Below are positions 7,681 through 17,122 of a stretch of DNA of 64,000 bases, piece by piece. The DNA comes from DAOSEC01 sp035362935 (GTDB taxonomy: Bacteria; Bacillota_I; Bacilli_A; ML615J-28; CAG-313). A model generated the notes under the pieces. That model was not told the origin of the DNA. It searched no databases and was given only the letters and a program-made list of their open reading frames with translations. Position 1 is the stretch's first letter, and each line of letters opens with the position of its first letter. Position numbers and translations under genes: made by a program. Location: positions 12,885-76,884 of the forward strand of contig DAOSEC010000009.1 in assembly GCA_035362935.1 (NCBI GenBank), in the 5' to 3' direction.

Positions 7681-9678
7681 ATGTTTAAAAAAATATTCCA
7701 TCTACTATTAGTAGTGATGTCACTATTATTTGTAGTCGCTTGTACTACAATTGATAAAACCGCGATTAATATAGAGGTTGTACAACCAAATAAAGTAATA
7801 TACGAACAAAACGAAACCATTGATTTTGATGGTTTGATTGTATATGGTATCAATGTTTCTAATGAAAAGTGGATTATAGCCGAAAACGACTATACCATAA
7901 GTGCGGTATCAACCGCAGTAGTAGGTGATTTTGAAGTCACAGTTACCTACCTAGAGTTTACTGCAACCTTCACAATTGTAGTAAATCCGGAAATAAATGA
8001 AAATGCGAATTTAGTTGATATTAGTATAACAATGCCAAATAAATTATCTTATGTGTTGAATGAAACCTTTAATCCAACTGGTCTTATCGTCAGAAAAGTA
8101 TTTGATGATGATTCAATGATTGCGTTATCTGCAAACGAATACAGTATCACAGGATTTAATAGTACAACCAAAGGTGTAAAAACCATCACAGTTTCTTATT
8201 TAACTTATACAAAAACATTTCAGATTACAGTAACAGATCCAACGATTGTTATATCTAGTTTGGAAATTCTATTTATTAATGACTTTCATGGTGCACTTGA
8301 AGATGATGGAAATGGTAGAGGGATGGCAAGGATTGGTCAATATTTGATCAATCAAAAAAATTCAAAACCAGAGCAAGTGATTGTCTTATCTGCAGGTGAT
8401 ATGCTTCAAGGAACTGCAATTTCAAATCTTAATTTTGGGCGAGTTGTTGTCGAAAGCATGAACATTGCAGGATTTGACGCGATGACAATTGGAAACCACG
8501 AGTTTGATTGGGGAGTTGATAAGATAATTGGCTTTCGTGATGGGAGCCCTGAAAATGGCGAAGCAAACTTCCCGTGGTTAGCAGCGAATATTTTCGAACG
8601 CTCAACCAATACTGTCGTACCTTGGGCTGATCCATACACAATCATTGAACGTGGTGGAGTGAGAGTGGGAATCATTGGCGTGATTGGAGAAGGTTTGACG
8701 AGTTCCATCTCACCATCCATTTCCAATCCTTATGAGTTTAAAAATCCAGCCCCAATCGTTGCTTCGATTGCCAAAGATCTAAGAACCAATCATGGTGTTA
8801 CGGTGATCGTAGTCAATGCACATGACGGAGAAACAAACTCAACAAGTAAATTAAATAATGCTTTACGCAGTTTAAGTGGTGATGAACGTGTGGATGCAAT
8901 CATCAATTCGCATACACATTATCGCTATGCAAGAACACAAACAAGATCAGATAATTATCAAATTCCTGTCGTTCAAGCAGGAAGTAGCGGAAGCCATATC
9001 GGAAAAATCGTGATTCAAATTGATCCAGTAACAAAAAATGCAACGCAAGCAAGTGGTTCTTACTTTGAAGTCGATTCCTCTTTGGCTGTAAACAATCCTC
9101 AAATTGCTCAATTAATCGCAACAGAAAATGCACGTATCGCACCAATCATCAACCGAGTGGTTGCAACTGCAGGAGAAACGATGTATTCATCAAGTGTCGC
9201 AGACTGGAGTGCAGATGTCTTTCGTAAAAAATTTGATGTTGATGTTGGAATCATCAACTACGGTGGAATTCGTTCGAATGCATTTCCAATCTATTCAAAT
9301 AGTCAAGTAACGGTTGCTAAAATGATTGAAGTATTGCCATTTGATAATATGATGAAGACTGTTACGTTAACTGGAACAGAATTATTACAAGCATTTCGAA
9401 CTGGTGGAACCTCTTTAGCCTACAGTTCAAATGTTGAGATTACCGGATCTGGATCTAGTTTATCCGCTCGAATCAATGGTATCAGCGTTACAGCAAATGG
9501 TCAGTATACGGTAGCTGCGGTCGATTATGTTTTTGATCAAGATCGTTATCCGTTCATTAATGGGTCAGATATCGTTACAACTGGAATCTTAGCACGCGAT
9601 GTTTTGATTGAAGAGCTTGATCTCATCACATCAAAATCGATCTTATGGCGACCTTCTTTGGGGGCATATTATGAGTAA
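7681..9678 (+). CDS. Lipoprotein 5'-nucleotidase / cyclic phosphodiesterase with two Ig-like domains
   Basis: Surface enzyme that probably dephosphorylates extracellular nucleotides. The first 21 residues are a lipoprotein signal peptide (hydrophobic core, FVVAC, Cys21). Two bacterial Ig-like domains of the type often called group 3 follow (about 30-105 and 112-188). Next comes a calcineurin-like metallophosphatase (about 195-420) with NDFHG, SAGDMLQGT, GNHEFDWG, NAHDGE and SHTHYRY, then the 5'-nucleotidase C-terminal substrate domain (about 445-640) with NYGGIRSN and DNMMKTV. The architecture matches the UshA/YfkN family, with the Ig-like pair as a stalk. The -10 box TATAAT is at 7643-7648 and GGGAGG precedes the ATG. 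It overlaps the Nudix gene by eight bases, hinting at linked nucleotide salvage and clean-up. Confidence 0.9.
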   Translation: MFKKIFHLLLVVMSLLFVVACTTIDKTAINIEVVQPNKVIYEQNETIDFDGLIVYGINVSNEKWIIAENDYTISAVSTAVVGDFEVTVTYLEFTATFTIVVNPEINENANLVDISITMPNKLSYVLNETFNPTGLIVRKVFDDDSMIALSANEYSITGFNSTTKGVKTITVSYLTYTKTFQITVTDPTIVISSLEILFINDFHGALEDDGNGRGMARIGQYLINQKNSKPEQVIVLSAGDMLQGTAISNLNFGRVVVESMNIAGFDAMTIGNHEFDWGVDKIIGFRDGSPENGEANFPWLAANIFERSTNTVVPWADPYTIIERGGVRVGIIGVIGEGLTSSISPSISNPYEFKNPAPIVASIAKDLRTNHGVTVIVVNAHDGETNSTSKLNNALRSLSGDERVDAIINSHTHYRYARTQTRSDNYQIPVVQAGSSGSHIGKIVIQIDPVTKNATQASGSYFEVDSSLAVNNPQIAQLIATENARIAPIINRVVATAGETMYSSSVADWSADVFRKKFDVDVGIINYGGIRSNAFPIYSNSQVTVAKMIEVLPFDNMMKTVTLTGTELLQAFRTGGTSLAYSSNVEITGSGSSLSARINGISVTANGQYTVAAVDYVFDQDRYPFINGSDIVTTGILARDVLIEELDLITSKSILWRPSLGAYYE

Positions 9679-10171
9679 TGAATTCAAATACACACTTGCT
9701 TTTATCAAACATGGTAATCATATTTTGATGATCAATCGTGAGAAAAGTCCATGGAAGGGGTCATGGAATGGCGTGGGAGGAAAACTGCTACCTGGTGAGT
9801 CGAAAGAAGAATGCATCAAACGCGAAATTGTTGAAGAGACCGGTTATGAAATCGATAATGTTCAGTTTAAAGGAATATTAACTTGGGAAAATTTTGATGC
9901 AAAAGGGATGGGACTCTACTTATTTGTTGCGAGTCTTGACGAAGAAATTGATATTAGTCAAATTACACTAACGAAAGAAGGAATTCTCGCATGGAAAGAA
10001 TATTCTTGGATTGTATCACAAGATAACATAGGAGTAGCGAAAAACATTCCACATTTCTTACCCGCTATTATCGAAGACAATAAAACGATTCATTGTCATT
10101 GTGTTTTCAATGATTATCAGTTATTGGAAGTGTCAATCAATGAACTTACAGACCAATGGGTTCATGTTTAG
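9671..10171 (+). CDS. Nudix hydrolase (MutT-like)
   Basis: Hydrolyses a nucleoside-diphosphate-linked substrate, possibly an oxidised dNTP; the substrate cannot be read from the motif. The complete Nudix box runs from GGKLLPGES to REIVEETGYE (G x5 E x7 REUxEExGU). WKGSWNGVGGK is typical of MutT/YtkD-type members. About 166 residues, cytosolic. The ATG at 9671 is preferred over a more upstream in-frame ATG at 9608, which would lie well inside the nucleotidase gene. A G-rich ribosome site (GGGGG) sits just upstream and the protein then begins MSNEFKYTLAF, normal for the family. Confidence 0.85.
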   Translation: MSNEFKYTLAFIKHGNHILMINREKSPWKGSWNGVGGKLLPGESKEECIKREIVEETGYEIDNVQFKGILTWENFDAKGMGLYLFVASLDEEIDISQITLTKEGILAWKEYSWIVSQDNIGVAKNIPHFLPAIIEDNKTIHCHCVFNDYQLLEVSINELTDQWVHV

Positions 10172-10173
10172 TC

Positions 10174-10202
10174 TTTACAATAACGTGTATTTTTAGTAAA
10201 AT
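10174..10202 (+). promoter_or_regulatory. Promoter of the degV gene
   Basis: TTTACA at 10174-10179, 17-bp spacer, TAAAAT at 10197-10202. Confidence 0.6.
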
Positions 10203-10220
10203 GATGAAGAGGTGAATAAA

Positions 10221-11069
10221 TTGAATAAAGTTGTTATTATATCGGATAGTACCTGTGACTTAACACAAGAACTACTCGATCGAATCCAAGTAAAAACAAT
10301 ACCATTACATGTGATTTTTAAGGAAAAGTCATACGATGATGGACGCAATCTTACTACAAATCAAATGTATCAAATGATTGAAGAAGTCGGATATTTGCCT
10401 ACAACATCAGCTGTTTCACCGGGGGAGTGGATTCATTTTTTTGAACCATTCATTGAGCAAGGGTTCGATATTGTGTATCTTGGAATCGGTGCAGGGCTAT
10501 CGGCAACATTCCAAAGTGCAAGAGTTGCCAGTTTGGAATTTCCAGAGGATCGTATCTTTTTGGTTGATTCGCAAAACTTATCTTCCGGGTCAGGATTGCT
10601 CGTTTTAACAGCAGCGAAGCTTCGTGATCAAGGATTGAGTGCTTCAAACATTCAAGAAGCATTAAACTTACTTGTTCCAAAAGTGAGAAGCCAATTTGCG
10701 ATTGAGACGTTAGAGTTTTTGCATCGTGGCGGAAGATGTAGTGGGACAGCACGATTGTTTGGAACAATGCTAAAACTAAAACCAATCATCAAAGTGATAG
10801 ACGGAAAGCTTCAAGTTGGGAAAAAACCAATTGGTAAGATTACCCGTGCACTTGATGTAATGCTAGACGAACTGATTCTTGTGTTAGATCAGGTGGATCC
10901 TGAATTTGTCATGGTAACACATAGTGTGGCTAACGATGCTGCAACATACGCGATTGAAAAGTTATTGGGTTTAAACTACTTCAAGAATGTGTATGAAACA
11001 GAAGCAGGTTGTGTCATTTCAACGCATTGTGGAAAAGGGACGATTGGTATTTTATACATTATGAAATAA
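10221..11069 (+). CDS. DegV family fatty-acid-binding protein
   Basis: DegV proteins bind a single fatty acid; some act as FakB subunits that present fatty acid to the FakA kinase for phosphorylation. The fold begins with IISDSTCDL, followed by PTTSAVSPGEW (the TS..SP fatty-acid carboxylate region), GLSATFQSA and LEFLHRGGR, all classic for the family. About 282 residues. Start: TTG 10221 lies six bases after AAGAGGTG; a GTG at 10212 overlaps that ribosome site and is less likely. No fakA partner lies in this window. Followed by a terminator. Confidence 0.88.
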   Translation: MNKVVIISDSTCDLTQELLDRIQVKTIPLHVIFKEKSYDDGRNLTTNQMYQMIEEVGYLPTTSAVSPGEWIHFFEPFIEQGFDIVYLGIGAGLSATFQSARVASLEFPEDRIFLVDSQNLSSGSGLLVLTAAKLRDQGLSASNIQEALNLLVPKVRSQFAIETLEFLHRGGRCSGTARLFGTMLKLKPIIKVIDGKLQVGKKPIGKITRALDVMLDELILVLDQVDPEFVMVTHSVANDAATYAIEKLLGLNYFKNVYETEAGCVISTHCGKGTIGILYIMK

Positions 11070-11093
11070 GCAATCTTTAAAAAGGTTGATTTG

Positions 11094-11118
11094 AAAGGGT
11101 GTCTGTGACACCTTTTTT
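11094..11118 (+). terminator. Terminator after degV
   Basis: GGTGTC (11098-11103) pairs with GACACC (11107-11112) around a TGT loop, extended by AAAG/TTT pairs into a run of six T. Confidence 0.8.
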
Positions 11119-11179
11119 CATTTTCAAATTGAGGGTTCTTATGGTATAATATGAGAGAAGAAAAGGTAATGGTGATACC

Positions 11180-13528
11180 ATGATAAAAGAAATTTTAGCA
11201 CCAGTTGGCTCGATGGAAGCATGTTATGCTGCGATTCAAGCTGGAGCAGATGCCATATATTTATCGGGAAAATCGTTTGGTGCCCGTGCTTATGCAGATA
11301 ATTTTATTAATGATGATTTAGCAACTATCATTTCATACGCCCATGTTCGTGAAGTCAAAGTATACGTTACAGTCAATACTTTGATTTTTGATCGTGAAAT
11401 GGATGAATTACTTCAGTATGTATCTTTTTTATACGAACACGACTGTGATGCTGTGATTGTACAAGATATTGGCGTGTTGATGCTCATAAAAGAGCACTTT
11501 CCAGATTTAGACATCCACGCATCCACACAAATGAATGTTCATAATATCAAACAAGCAATGAGGTTAAAAGAACTAGGTGTAACTCGTATTGTGCTAGCAA
11601 GGGAAACATCAATCGATCAAGTAGAAGCAATTTATCAAGCAACCAAACTAGAAATAGAAGTTTTTGTCCATGGTGCTTTATGTCAATCCTATTCAGGAAA
11701 CTGTCTACTAAGTTCTTTCATTGGAAAACGTAGTGGGAATCGTGGAAAGTGTGCTCAACCATGTAGACTTCCATACCAATTACAATCAGATGAAAAAGAT
11801 TTTTCAGAGGAATATTATTTGTCAATGAAAGACTTAATGACTCTTGACGACTTAGAACCAATTCTAAATAGTCATATTGTTTCGCTCAAAATTGAAGGAC
11901 GAATGAAACGGCCAGAATATGTCTATCAGGTGGTACGAACCTATAAATACGCAGTTGACCAATATAAGAAACAAGGATTTATTGACATTCAAGATTCTGA
12001 TATCAAAGAACTTAAGAAATTATTCAATCGGGAGTTTACCAAAGGGTATCTATTAAAGGAAAATTTTGGTAAGGTTGTCAATACAAAGCGTCCCAATCAT
12101 ATGGGAATTCTAGTTGGAAAGGTTATAGATTATTCTAATAAAGTAGCGACAATCGAACTTCAAGAGGAACTCACCATCAACGATGGGATTCGTTTTGTTG
12201 GAACTACTGATTTTGGAATGATTGTTCAACAAATGTCATACAAAAACGATAAAGTGAAAAAAGGGTATCCGAATCAAATCGTATCCTTGGTTGTCACTGA
12301 ACCTGTTGTAAAAGGCATGAGTGTTTATAAGACTTCCGATTATGAACAATTAAAAGCGTTGAAAGTGGATACAACAAAAGAAGTTAAAAAAGTGTCAATC
12401 CAAGGTCGCATTGAAATGAATCTTGGACAAAAAGCAACGTTATACTTGCGTGATGCAAGAGGTAATGAAGTGGTTGTTTCTTCCAATGATGATGTTGTCC
12501 AAGCAAGTAACGTAGACTTCTCAATCGATCGTTATATAGAACAAATCAAAAAAACCGGAAATACCCCATTTATGATTGAACATCTTGATGTATACATTCA
12601 AAAAGGATCATACTTATCGATCAAAGAATTAAATGAGATGAGACGGATTGCAACGTCTGAACTAATGGAAAAGCGAAAAAAGATACATGGATCAAGAAAG
12701 GTGGTTCAATCTCTTATCAAAAATCCTACTACTATCATTTCACAATCAAAGAAAGGATTGCGGATATTATGTCATACCTTAGAACAACTTGAAGTTGCGA
12801 TTAACTATGGTATTGATGAAATTTATTTCGATGATTTAGACACCTTAGACCAAGCGATGAGATTAAAAGAAGATGTTATTCCAGTGCTACCACGGATTGA
12901 CTTTGAAGAAGACATTAATGTTGCCTCATCCAAAGTCGTGGTATCTCAAATTGGAGATTTGGATTTGACAAACATAAAAAGTGTCATCACAGATTTATAT
13001 TTCAATGTGGTGAATTCTGAAAGTGTCCATTATTTGCATCAAGTTGGAGTTAGCCGTGTAACCCTTTCCCCTGAGGTAAGTTATCTTCAGATGAAGGAGT
13101 TAATCGATGAGTATCAAAACAAGTATCAAACTCTACCGAATTTAGAAGTTGTAGTGTATGGATTTTATGAAGCGATGATCATGAAGCATTGTATCATCAG
13201 TTCAACACTAGGGTATAATGTATATGATTGTAATGCATGCTATATCAATCAATACACACTTGTCGACCGGTTAGGATATCGTTTTTCATTGATGAGAGGT
13301 CATAACTGTGCGTTAAAAATGCTAAATGCGAAGCGTCTTAGTTTGCTAGACCAAGTCAATGATATATTTGAACTTGGCATTCATAGTGTGCGTATTCAAC
13401 TTACACTCGAAACAAAAGAAGAAACAAATCGTGTGATACAGGCATTTACCGATAAATTACAAGGCAAAGCTGCAAAATTACCATTTCAAGATTTGACCTT
13501 TGGCCATTTCAAAGAACGAATCGAATGA
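11180..13528 (+). CDS. Peptidase U32 family protein (RlhA-like)
   Basis: Although named peptidases, the better studied members hydroxylate RNA: E. coli RlhA acts on C2501 of 23S rRNA and TrhP on tRNA U34. The N-terminal U32 domain (about 1-330) carries the family signature EVFVHGALCQSYSGNC followed by GKCAQPC, cysteines expected to hold an Fe-S centre. The rest includes a beta-rich middle and a C-terminal repeat of the barrel with its own cysteines (CNAC, HNCALK). At 782 residues it matches the long Firmicutes form rather than the short YegQ/YhbV form. ATG 11180, about 30 bases after a -10 TATAAT at 11145. An rRNA hydroxylase role is inferred from family. Confidence 0.82.
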   Translation: MIKEILAPVGSMEACYAAIQAGADAIYLSGKSFGARAYADNFINDDLATIISYAHVREVKVYVTVNTLIFDREMDELLQYVSFLYEHDCDAVIVQDIGVLMLIKEHFPDLDIHASTQMNVHNIKQAMRLKELGVTRIVLARETSIDQVEAIYQATKLEIEVFVHGALCQSYSGNCLLSSFIGKRSGNRGKCAQPCRLPYQLQSDEKDFSEEYYLSMKDLMTLDDLEPILNSHIVSLKIEGRMKRPEYVYQVVRTYKYAVDQYKKQGFIDIQDSDIKELKKLFNREFTKGYLLKENFGKVVNTKRPNHMGILVGKVIDYSNKVATIELQEELTINDGIRFVGTTDFGMIVQQMSYKNDKVKKGYPNQIVSLVVTEPVVKGMSVYKTSDYEQLKALKVDTTKEVKKVSIQGRIEMNLGQKATLYLRDARGNEVVVSSNDDVVQASNVDFSIDRYIEQIKKTGNTPFMIEHLDVYIQKGSYLSIKELNEMRRIATSELMEKRKKIHGSRKVVQSLIKNPTTIISQSKKGLRILCHTLEQLEVAINYGIDEIYFDDLDTLDQAMRLKEDVIPVLPRIDFEEDINVASSKVVVSQIGDLDLTNIKSVITDLYFNVVNSESVHYLHQVGVSRVTLSPEVSYLQMKELIDEYQNKYQTLPNLEVVVYGFYEAMIMKHCIISSTLGYNVYDCNACYINQYTLVDRLGYRFSLMRGHNCALKMLNAKRLSLLDQVNDIFELGIHSVRIQLTLETKEETNRVIQAFTDKLQGKAAKLPFQDLTFGHFKERIE

Positions 13529-13547
13529 TGAACTTAGGAGGTCTAGA

Positions 13548-14561
13548 ATGAAAAAAATAGATTTGAGAAGTGATACGGTTACACATCCAACCAAAGAAAT
13601 GTACGAAGCAATGCTGCATGCGAACATTGGCGATGATGTATTCGAAGATGATCAAGAGGTTCAAGAATTAGAGCTCATGGCTGCCACTTTGTTAGGAAAA
13701 GAAGCAGCATTGTTTGTTCCTAGTGGAACGTTTTCCAATCAATTGGCAATTATCACACACACCTCCACTGGGGATGAAGTCATTGTTGATCAAGAATGTC
13801 ATATTGTTCTTCATGAAACTGGAGCAGTGAGTCAAATTGCGAAAGTACAACTCTTTACCTTAGAAAGCAACCATGGTATTTGGGATTTGGAAAAACTAAA
13901 GAGATCAATCAAGGTGGGAGATACCTTTACACCTCACACCTCATTGATTTGCATGGAAAACTCCTTTAATGGTTTGGTTTTGCCACTTGATTATATGAAA
14001 GAAGTTTATCAAATTGCAAGCAAGCGACATATTAAAGTCCATCTAGATGGTGCAAGACTCTTTAATGCAACCACCTATCTTGGAGTAGATGCCAAAGAGT
14101 TAGCAAGTTGTGCAGATAGCGTAAGCATATGCTTGTCTAAAGGTCTATGTTCCCCTATTGGATCGTTACTTGTTGGTTCAAAAGAGTTCATTCATAAAGC
14201 AAGACGCTACCGAAAGATGATGGGTGGTGGACTTAGACAAGTTGGGATACTTGCTGCTTGTGGGAAAATTTCTTTGAATAACATGAGACTGCGGTTACAA
14301 GTTGATCATGAGAATCGTAAGTATTTAGAAACTAGACTAGAAGAAATGCCGTTTATTAACGTTAATAAGATACACAATAAAATCAACTTATTGTTTTTTG
14401 AGATCAATCATCCAAAAAGCAGCACATTACACACCTATTTAAGAACACATAACATTTTTATAACTCCATATGAAGATGGAATTCGGTTTGTGGTACACAA
14501 TGACGTAACCCGAGCTGACATTGATTTCGTGATTGAAAAAATGAAAGAATATTTAATGTAA
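13548..14561 (+). CDS. ltaE: Low-specificity L-threonine aldolase
   Basis: PLP enzyme splitting L-threonine (and allo-threonine) into glycine and acetaldehyde. Signatures: DLRSDTVTHPT at the N-terminus, GDDVFEDD, FVPSGTFSNQLA, HLDGARLFN, and the PLP-binding Lys198 in SICLSKGLCSP. About 337 residues, the usual length. ATG 13548 follows AGGAGG (13536-13541) at six bases; an upstream in-frame ATG inside the U32 gene has no such site. It begins 19 bases after the U32 stop, so may be co-transcribed with it. Position just before lipoate ligase and the glycine cleavage genes suggests it supplies glycine to that pathway. Confidence 0.9.
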   Translation: MKKIDLRSDTVTHPTKEMYEAMLHANIGDDVFEDDQEVQELELMAATLLGKEAALFVPSGTFSNQLAIITHTSTGDEVIVDQECHIVLHETGAVSQIAKVQLFTLESNHGIWDLEKLKRSIKVGDTFTPHTSLICMENSFNGLVLPLDYMKEVYQIASKRHIKVHLDGARLFNATTYLGVDAKELASCADSVSICLSKGLCSPIGSLLVGSKEFIHKARRYRKMMGGGLRQVGILAACGKISLNNMRLRLQVDHENRKYLETRLEEMPFINVNKIHNKINLLFFEINHPKSSTLHTYLRTHNIFITPYEDGIRFVVHNDVTRADIDFVIEKMKEYLM

Positions 14562-14640
14562 ACACTTTCAATTTTCATTATTTTCTTATTTCAAATCAAG
14601 ACAATTTATGATATCATATTATGTGGCAAAAGGAGGTACT

Positions 14641-15618
14641 ATGAAGTATATCAATATCGATCATTTAGGTAGACAAAAGGATTCATTCTTCTTTGCATTA
14701 GAAGAAGAGATGTTAAAACGCATCAAAGATGATGAAGAATATTTCTTCATTTGGCGAGTGTTTCCTGGGGTTGTGATTGGTCGCAACCAACTCGTCCAAT
14801 CCGAAGTCAATGAAGCATATTTGAAAGAAAACAATATTGGTCTTTATCGTCGATTATCAGGCGGAGGTTGTGTGTATTCTGATGAATCATGTATCAAGTT
14901 TACATTTATCACAAAACAGTTTGACAAAGAGATGATATTTAAACGCTATTTGTCGATGATTGTGGAAACACTACATAAACTTGGGCTTCAGGTTGTGTTT
15001 TCTGGTAGAAACGATATTTTATATGATGGTAAAAAATTTTCCGGAAATGCCTTCTACCGAAACAAATATGGTGCCGTCTTACATGGGACAATTCTTTACG
15101 ATACCAATTTTGAACATTTGGTCAAATCCATTACTCCAAGCAATGACAAACTGATATCCAAAGGGATTGAAAGTGTGAGACAACGCGTGGTAAATCTTAA
15201 AGACTTGATTCAAATGGAAACCGAAGAGTTTACAACTTATTTGGTGAAATCGATCACATGTGAAGAAATAGTACTTACTGAAGAAGAACTAAGTAGAGTA
15301 TATGAAGCAGAAGCAAAGTATTTAACCCATGACTGGATTTATGGAAATAATCCACCATTTACTGCTACATTTTCAAAACGATTTCCAGCTGGTGGGGTGC
15401 GTGTTCACTTAGAAATTAAAAACAACACGATTAAGCATGTGGAATTATCTGGTGATTATTTTACCATGCAAGAACTGGATGAATTACTCATCTTATTAAA
15501 AGATGTTAAGTATGATAAAAAAGAGGTATCAAAGGTACTAAGTACTGTTGAAGTCTCAGATTATATATTGAATTTAAGCAACGCAGAATTGCTTGAAGTA
15601 TTATTTTTGGAGGATTAA
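14641..15618 (+). CDS. lplA: Lipoate-protein ligase A
   Basis: Activates lipoate with ATP and attaches it to the lipoyl lysine of target proteins, here most plausibly GcvH two genes on. Family motifs: RRLSGGGCVYSD at about 70-81 (lipoyl-AMP binding loop), GRNDILYDGKKFSGNA with the catalytic Lys near 132, and LHGTILYD, followed by a C-terminal accessory domain. About 325 residues, the two-domain form able to carry out both steps. ATG 14641 follows AAAGGAGG at ideal spacing. A possible -10 (TATCAT, 14612) lies upstream, so this may open the glycine cleavage transcript. Eight bases separate it from gcvT. Confidence 0.92.
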   Translation: MKYINIDHLGRQKDSFFFALEEEMLKRIKDDEEYFFIWRVFPGVVIGRNQLVQSEVNEAYLKENNIGLYRRLSGGGCVYSDESCIKFTFITKQFDKEMIFKRYLSMIVETLHKLGLQVVFSGRNDILYDGKKFSGNAFYRNKYGAVLHGTILYDTNFEHLVKSITPSNDKLISKGIESVRQRVVNLKDLIQMETEEFTTYLVKSITCEEIVLTEEELSRVYEAEAKYLTHDWIYGNNPPFTATFSKRFPAGGVRVHLEIKNNTIKHVELSGDYFTMQELDELLILLKDVKYDKKEVSKVLSTVEVSDYILNLSNAELLEVLFLED

Positions 15619-15626
15619 AATCAAAA

Positions 15627-16727
15627 ATGAGTGATGTAAAAAGAACGATTCTTTATCAAAACCACGTTGAGCTTGGTGGAAACATGGTGGAATTTGCTGG
15701 ATTTGAAATGCCACTGTTTTATTCTAATATCACAGAGGAACACCATGCTGTTAGAAATAACGTAGGGATGTTTGATGTGTCCCATATGGGAGAAATTCTT
15801 GTAACAGGTAAGGATGCATTGGCATTTGTCAATCACATTTGTACAAACGACTTTTCAAAAGTAGCAATTAATAAGTTAAACTATACACTATTTTGTTATG
15901 AAGATGGTGGATGTGTCGATGACTCTATGGTTTACCGTATGTGCGAAAATGAATTTTTACTCGTTGTCAATGCTTCAAACTTAGAAAAAGATTATGAGTG
16001 GATTGTAAACCAAACAAATGGATTTGATGTAATAGTTGAAAACGTGAGTGATTATTACGGTCAAATTGCTTTACAAGGACCACTTGCAGAAGCAATCTTC
16101 CAACAAATGGTTGGATTTGACTTGAGTAAGATTCTATTTTTAGAGTTTACGTTTGATGATGTTTTAGGACAAAAAGCAATTGTGTCAAGAAGTGGGTATA
16201 CAGGGGAAGATGGTTTTGAAATCTACGCTGAGAAAAACCACATTGTTACAATCTGGAATCATCTAATCAAACGATATCATGTTACCCCATGTGGATTAGG
16301 ATGTCGTGACACATTGCGTTTTGAAGCAGCACTACCTCTATATGGACATGAAATTGATGCAACGATCAATCCTCTTGAAGCTGGACTTGGATTTGCTGTT
16401 AAGTTAGACAAACCTGAATTTATCGGAAAAACTGCGTTAGCTGATCAAAAAGCCAATGGTTTGAAACGCAAAATGGTTGGAATTGAGTTATTAGAACGTA
16501 ACATTCCACGGCAAGGATATCCTGTATTCGCAAACGATGAACAAATTGGTGTTATTACAACAGGATATTTATCACCTTCTAGTGGACTACCGGTTGCGAA
16601 TGCATTAATATCTCCAAGTTTTGCAAAAATCGGAACAAATGTATTTGTTCAAATTCGAAAGAAAATGGTACCAGCTGTCGTTCGAGATCGAAAATTTTAC
16701 AATAAAAAATATAAAAAAGGAGAATAG
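15627..16727 (+). CDS. gcvT: Glycine cleavage system T protein (aminomethyltransferase)
   Basis: Transfers the methylene group from aminomethyl-lipoyl GcvH to tetrahydrofolate, releasing ammonia. Family features: HVELGGNMVEFAGFEMP at the N-terminus, HAVRNNVGMFDVSHMGE, the folate-pocket region GYTGEDGFEIY, and CGLGCRDTLRFEAALPLYG with the catalytic Asp, then the C-terminal barrel. 366 residues, normal length. GGAGG at 15609-15613 is 13 bases from the ATG, longer than usual. Three bases separate it from gcvH. Cytosolic. No glycine riboswitch fits in the short upstream gap. Confidence 0.95.
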   Translation: MSDVKRTILYQNHVELGGNMVEFAGFEMPLFYSNITEEHHAVRNNVGMFDVSHMGEILVTGKDALAFVNHICTNDFSKVAINKLNYTLFCYEDGGCVDDSMVYRMCENEFLLVVNASNLEKDYEWIVNQTNGFDVIVENVSDYYGQIALQGPLAEAIFQQMVGFDLSKILFLEFTFDDVLGQKAIVSRSGYTGEDGFEIYAEKNHIVTIWNHLIKRYHVTPCGLGCRDTLRFEAALPLYGHEIDATINPLEAGLGFAVKLDKPEFIGKTALADQKANGLKRKMVGIELLERNIPRQGYPVFANDEQIGVITTGYLSPSSGLPVANALISPSFAKIGTNVFVQIRKKMVPAVVRDRKFYNKKYKKGE

Positions 16728-16730
16728 AAA

Positions 16731-17108
16731 ATGAGTAAAGTGTTAGAAAATGTATTGTATGCTTCTTCCCATGAGTGGGCAAGAATCGAAGGTGATGTTG
16801 CATATGTCGGAATTAGTGATTATGCACAACACGCTTTGGGATCTGTTGTATTTGTTGACTTGCCAAGTGTAGGGGATGAGTTTTCAGCGGAAGAAGAATT
16901 TGGTGCGGTTGAAAGTGTGAAAGCTGCTTCTGATTTAATGATGCCACTTAGTGGAGAAGTATTAGAAGTAAACGAAGCTGTGATTGATCAACCGGAATTG
17001 TTAAACAAAGATCCATATGCGAACTGGTTGATTAAAATTCAAATCAAAGATGCAAAAGAAACAAAAAATTTACTTAACGCAACTGATTACACAAAAATTT
17101 GTAAGTAA
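16731..17108 (+). CDS. gcvH: Glycine cleavage system H protein
   Basis: Small lipoyl carrier that shuttles the aminomethyl intermediate between GcvP, GcvT and Lpd. The lipoylated lysine is Lys64 within GAVESVKAASDLMMP, and the HEWARIEGDVAYVGISDYAQ beginning is standard. 125 residues. Ribosome site AAAGGAG lies just upstream. Lysine attachment is expected to depend on the LplA encoded two genes earlier. Part of the uninterrupted lplA to lpd gene run. Confidence 0.96.
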   Translation: MSKVLENVLYASSHEWARIEGDVAYVGISDYAQHALGSVVFVDLPSVGDEFSAEEEFGAVESVKAASDLMMPLSGEVLEVNEAVIDQPELLNKDPYANWLIKIQIKDAKETKNLLNATDYTKICK

Positions 17109-17122
17109 AGGTGGACATACGC

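Noticed and set aside
9608..9670. Upstream start for the Nudix gene at 9608
   Set aside because: The extra residues are a frame-shifted reading of the nucleotidase end; the ATG at 9671 gives the normal family start.
14562..15626. Possible glycine riboswitch before the gcv genes
   Set aside because: The gap before lplA is 79 bases and before gcvT eight bases, too short for the aptamer, and no matching stem pattern is seen.
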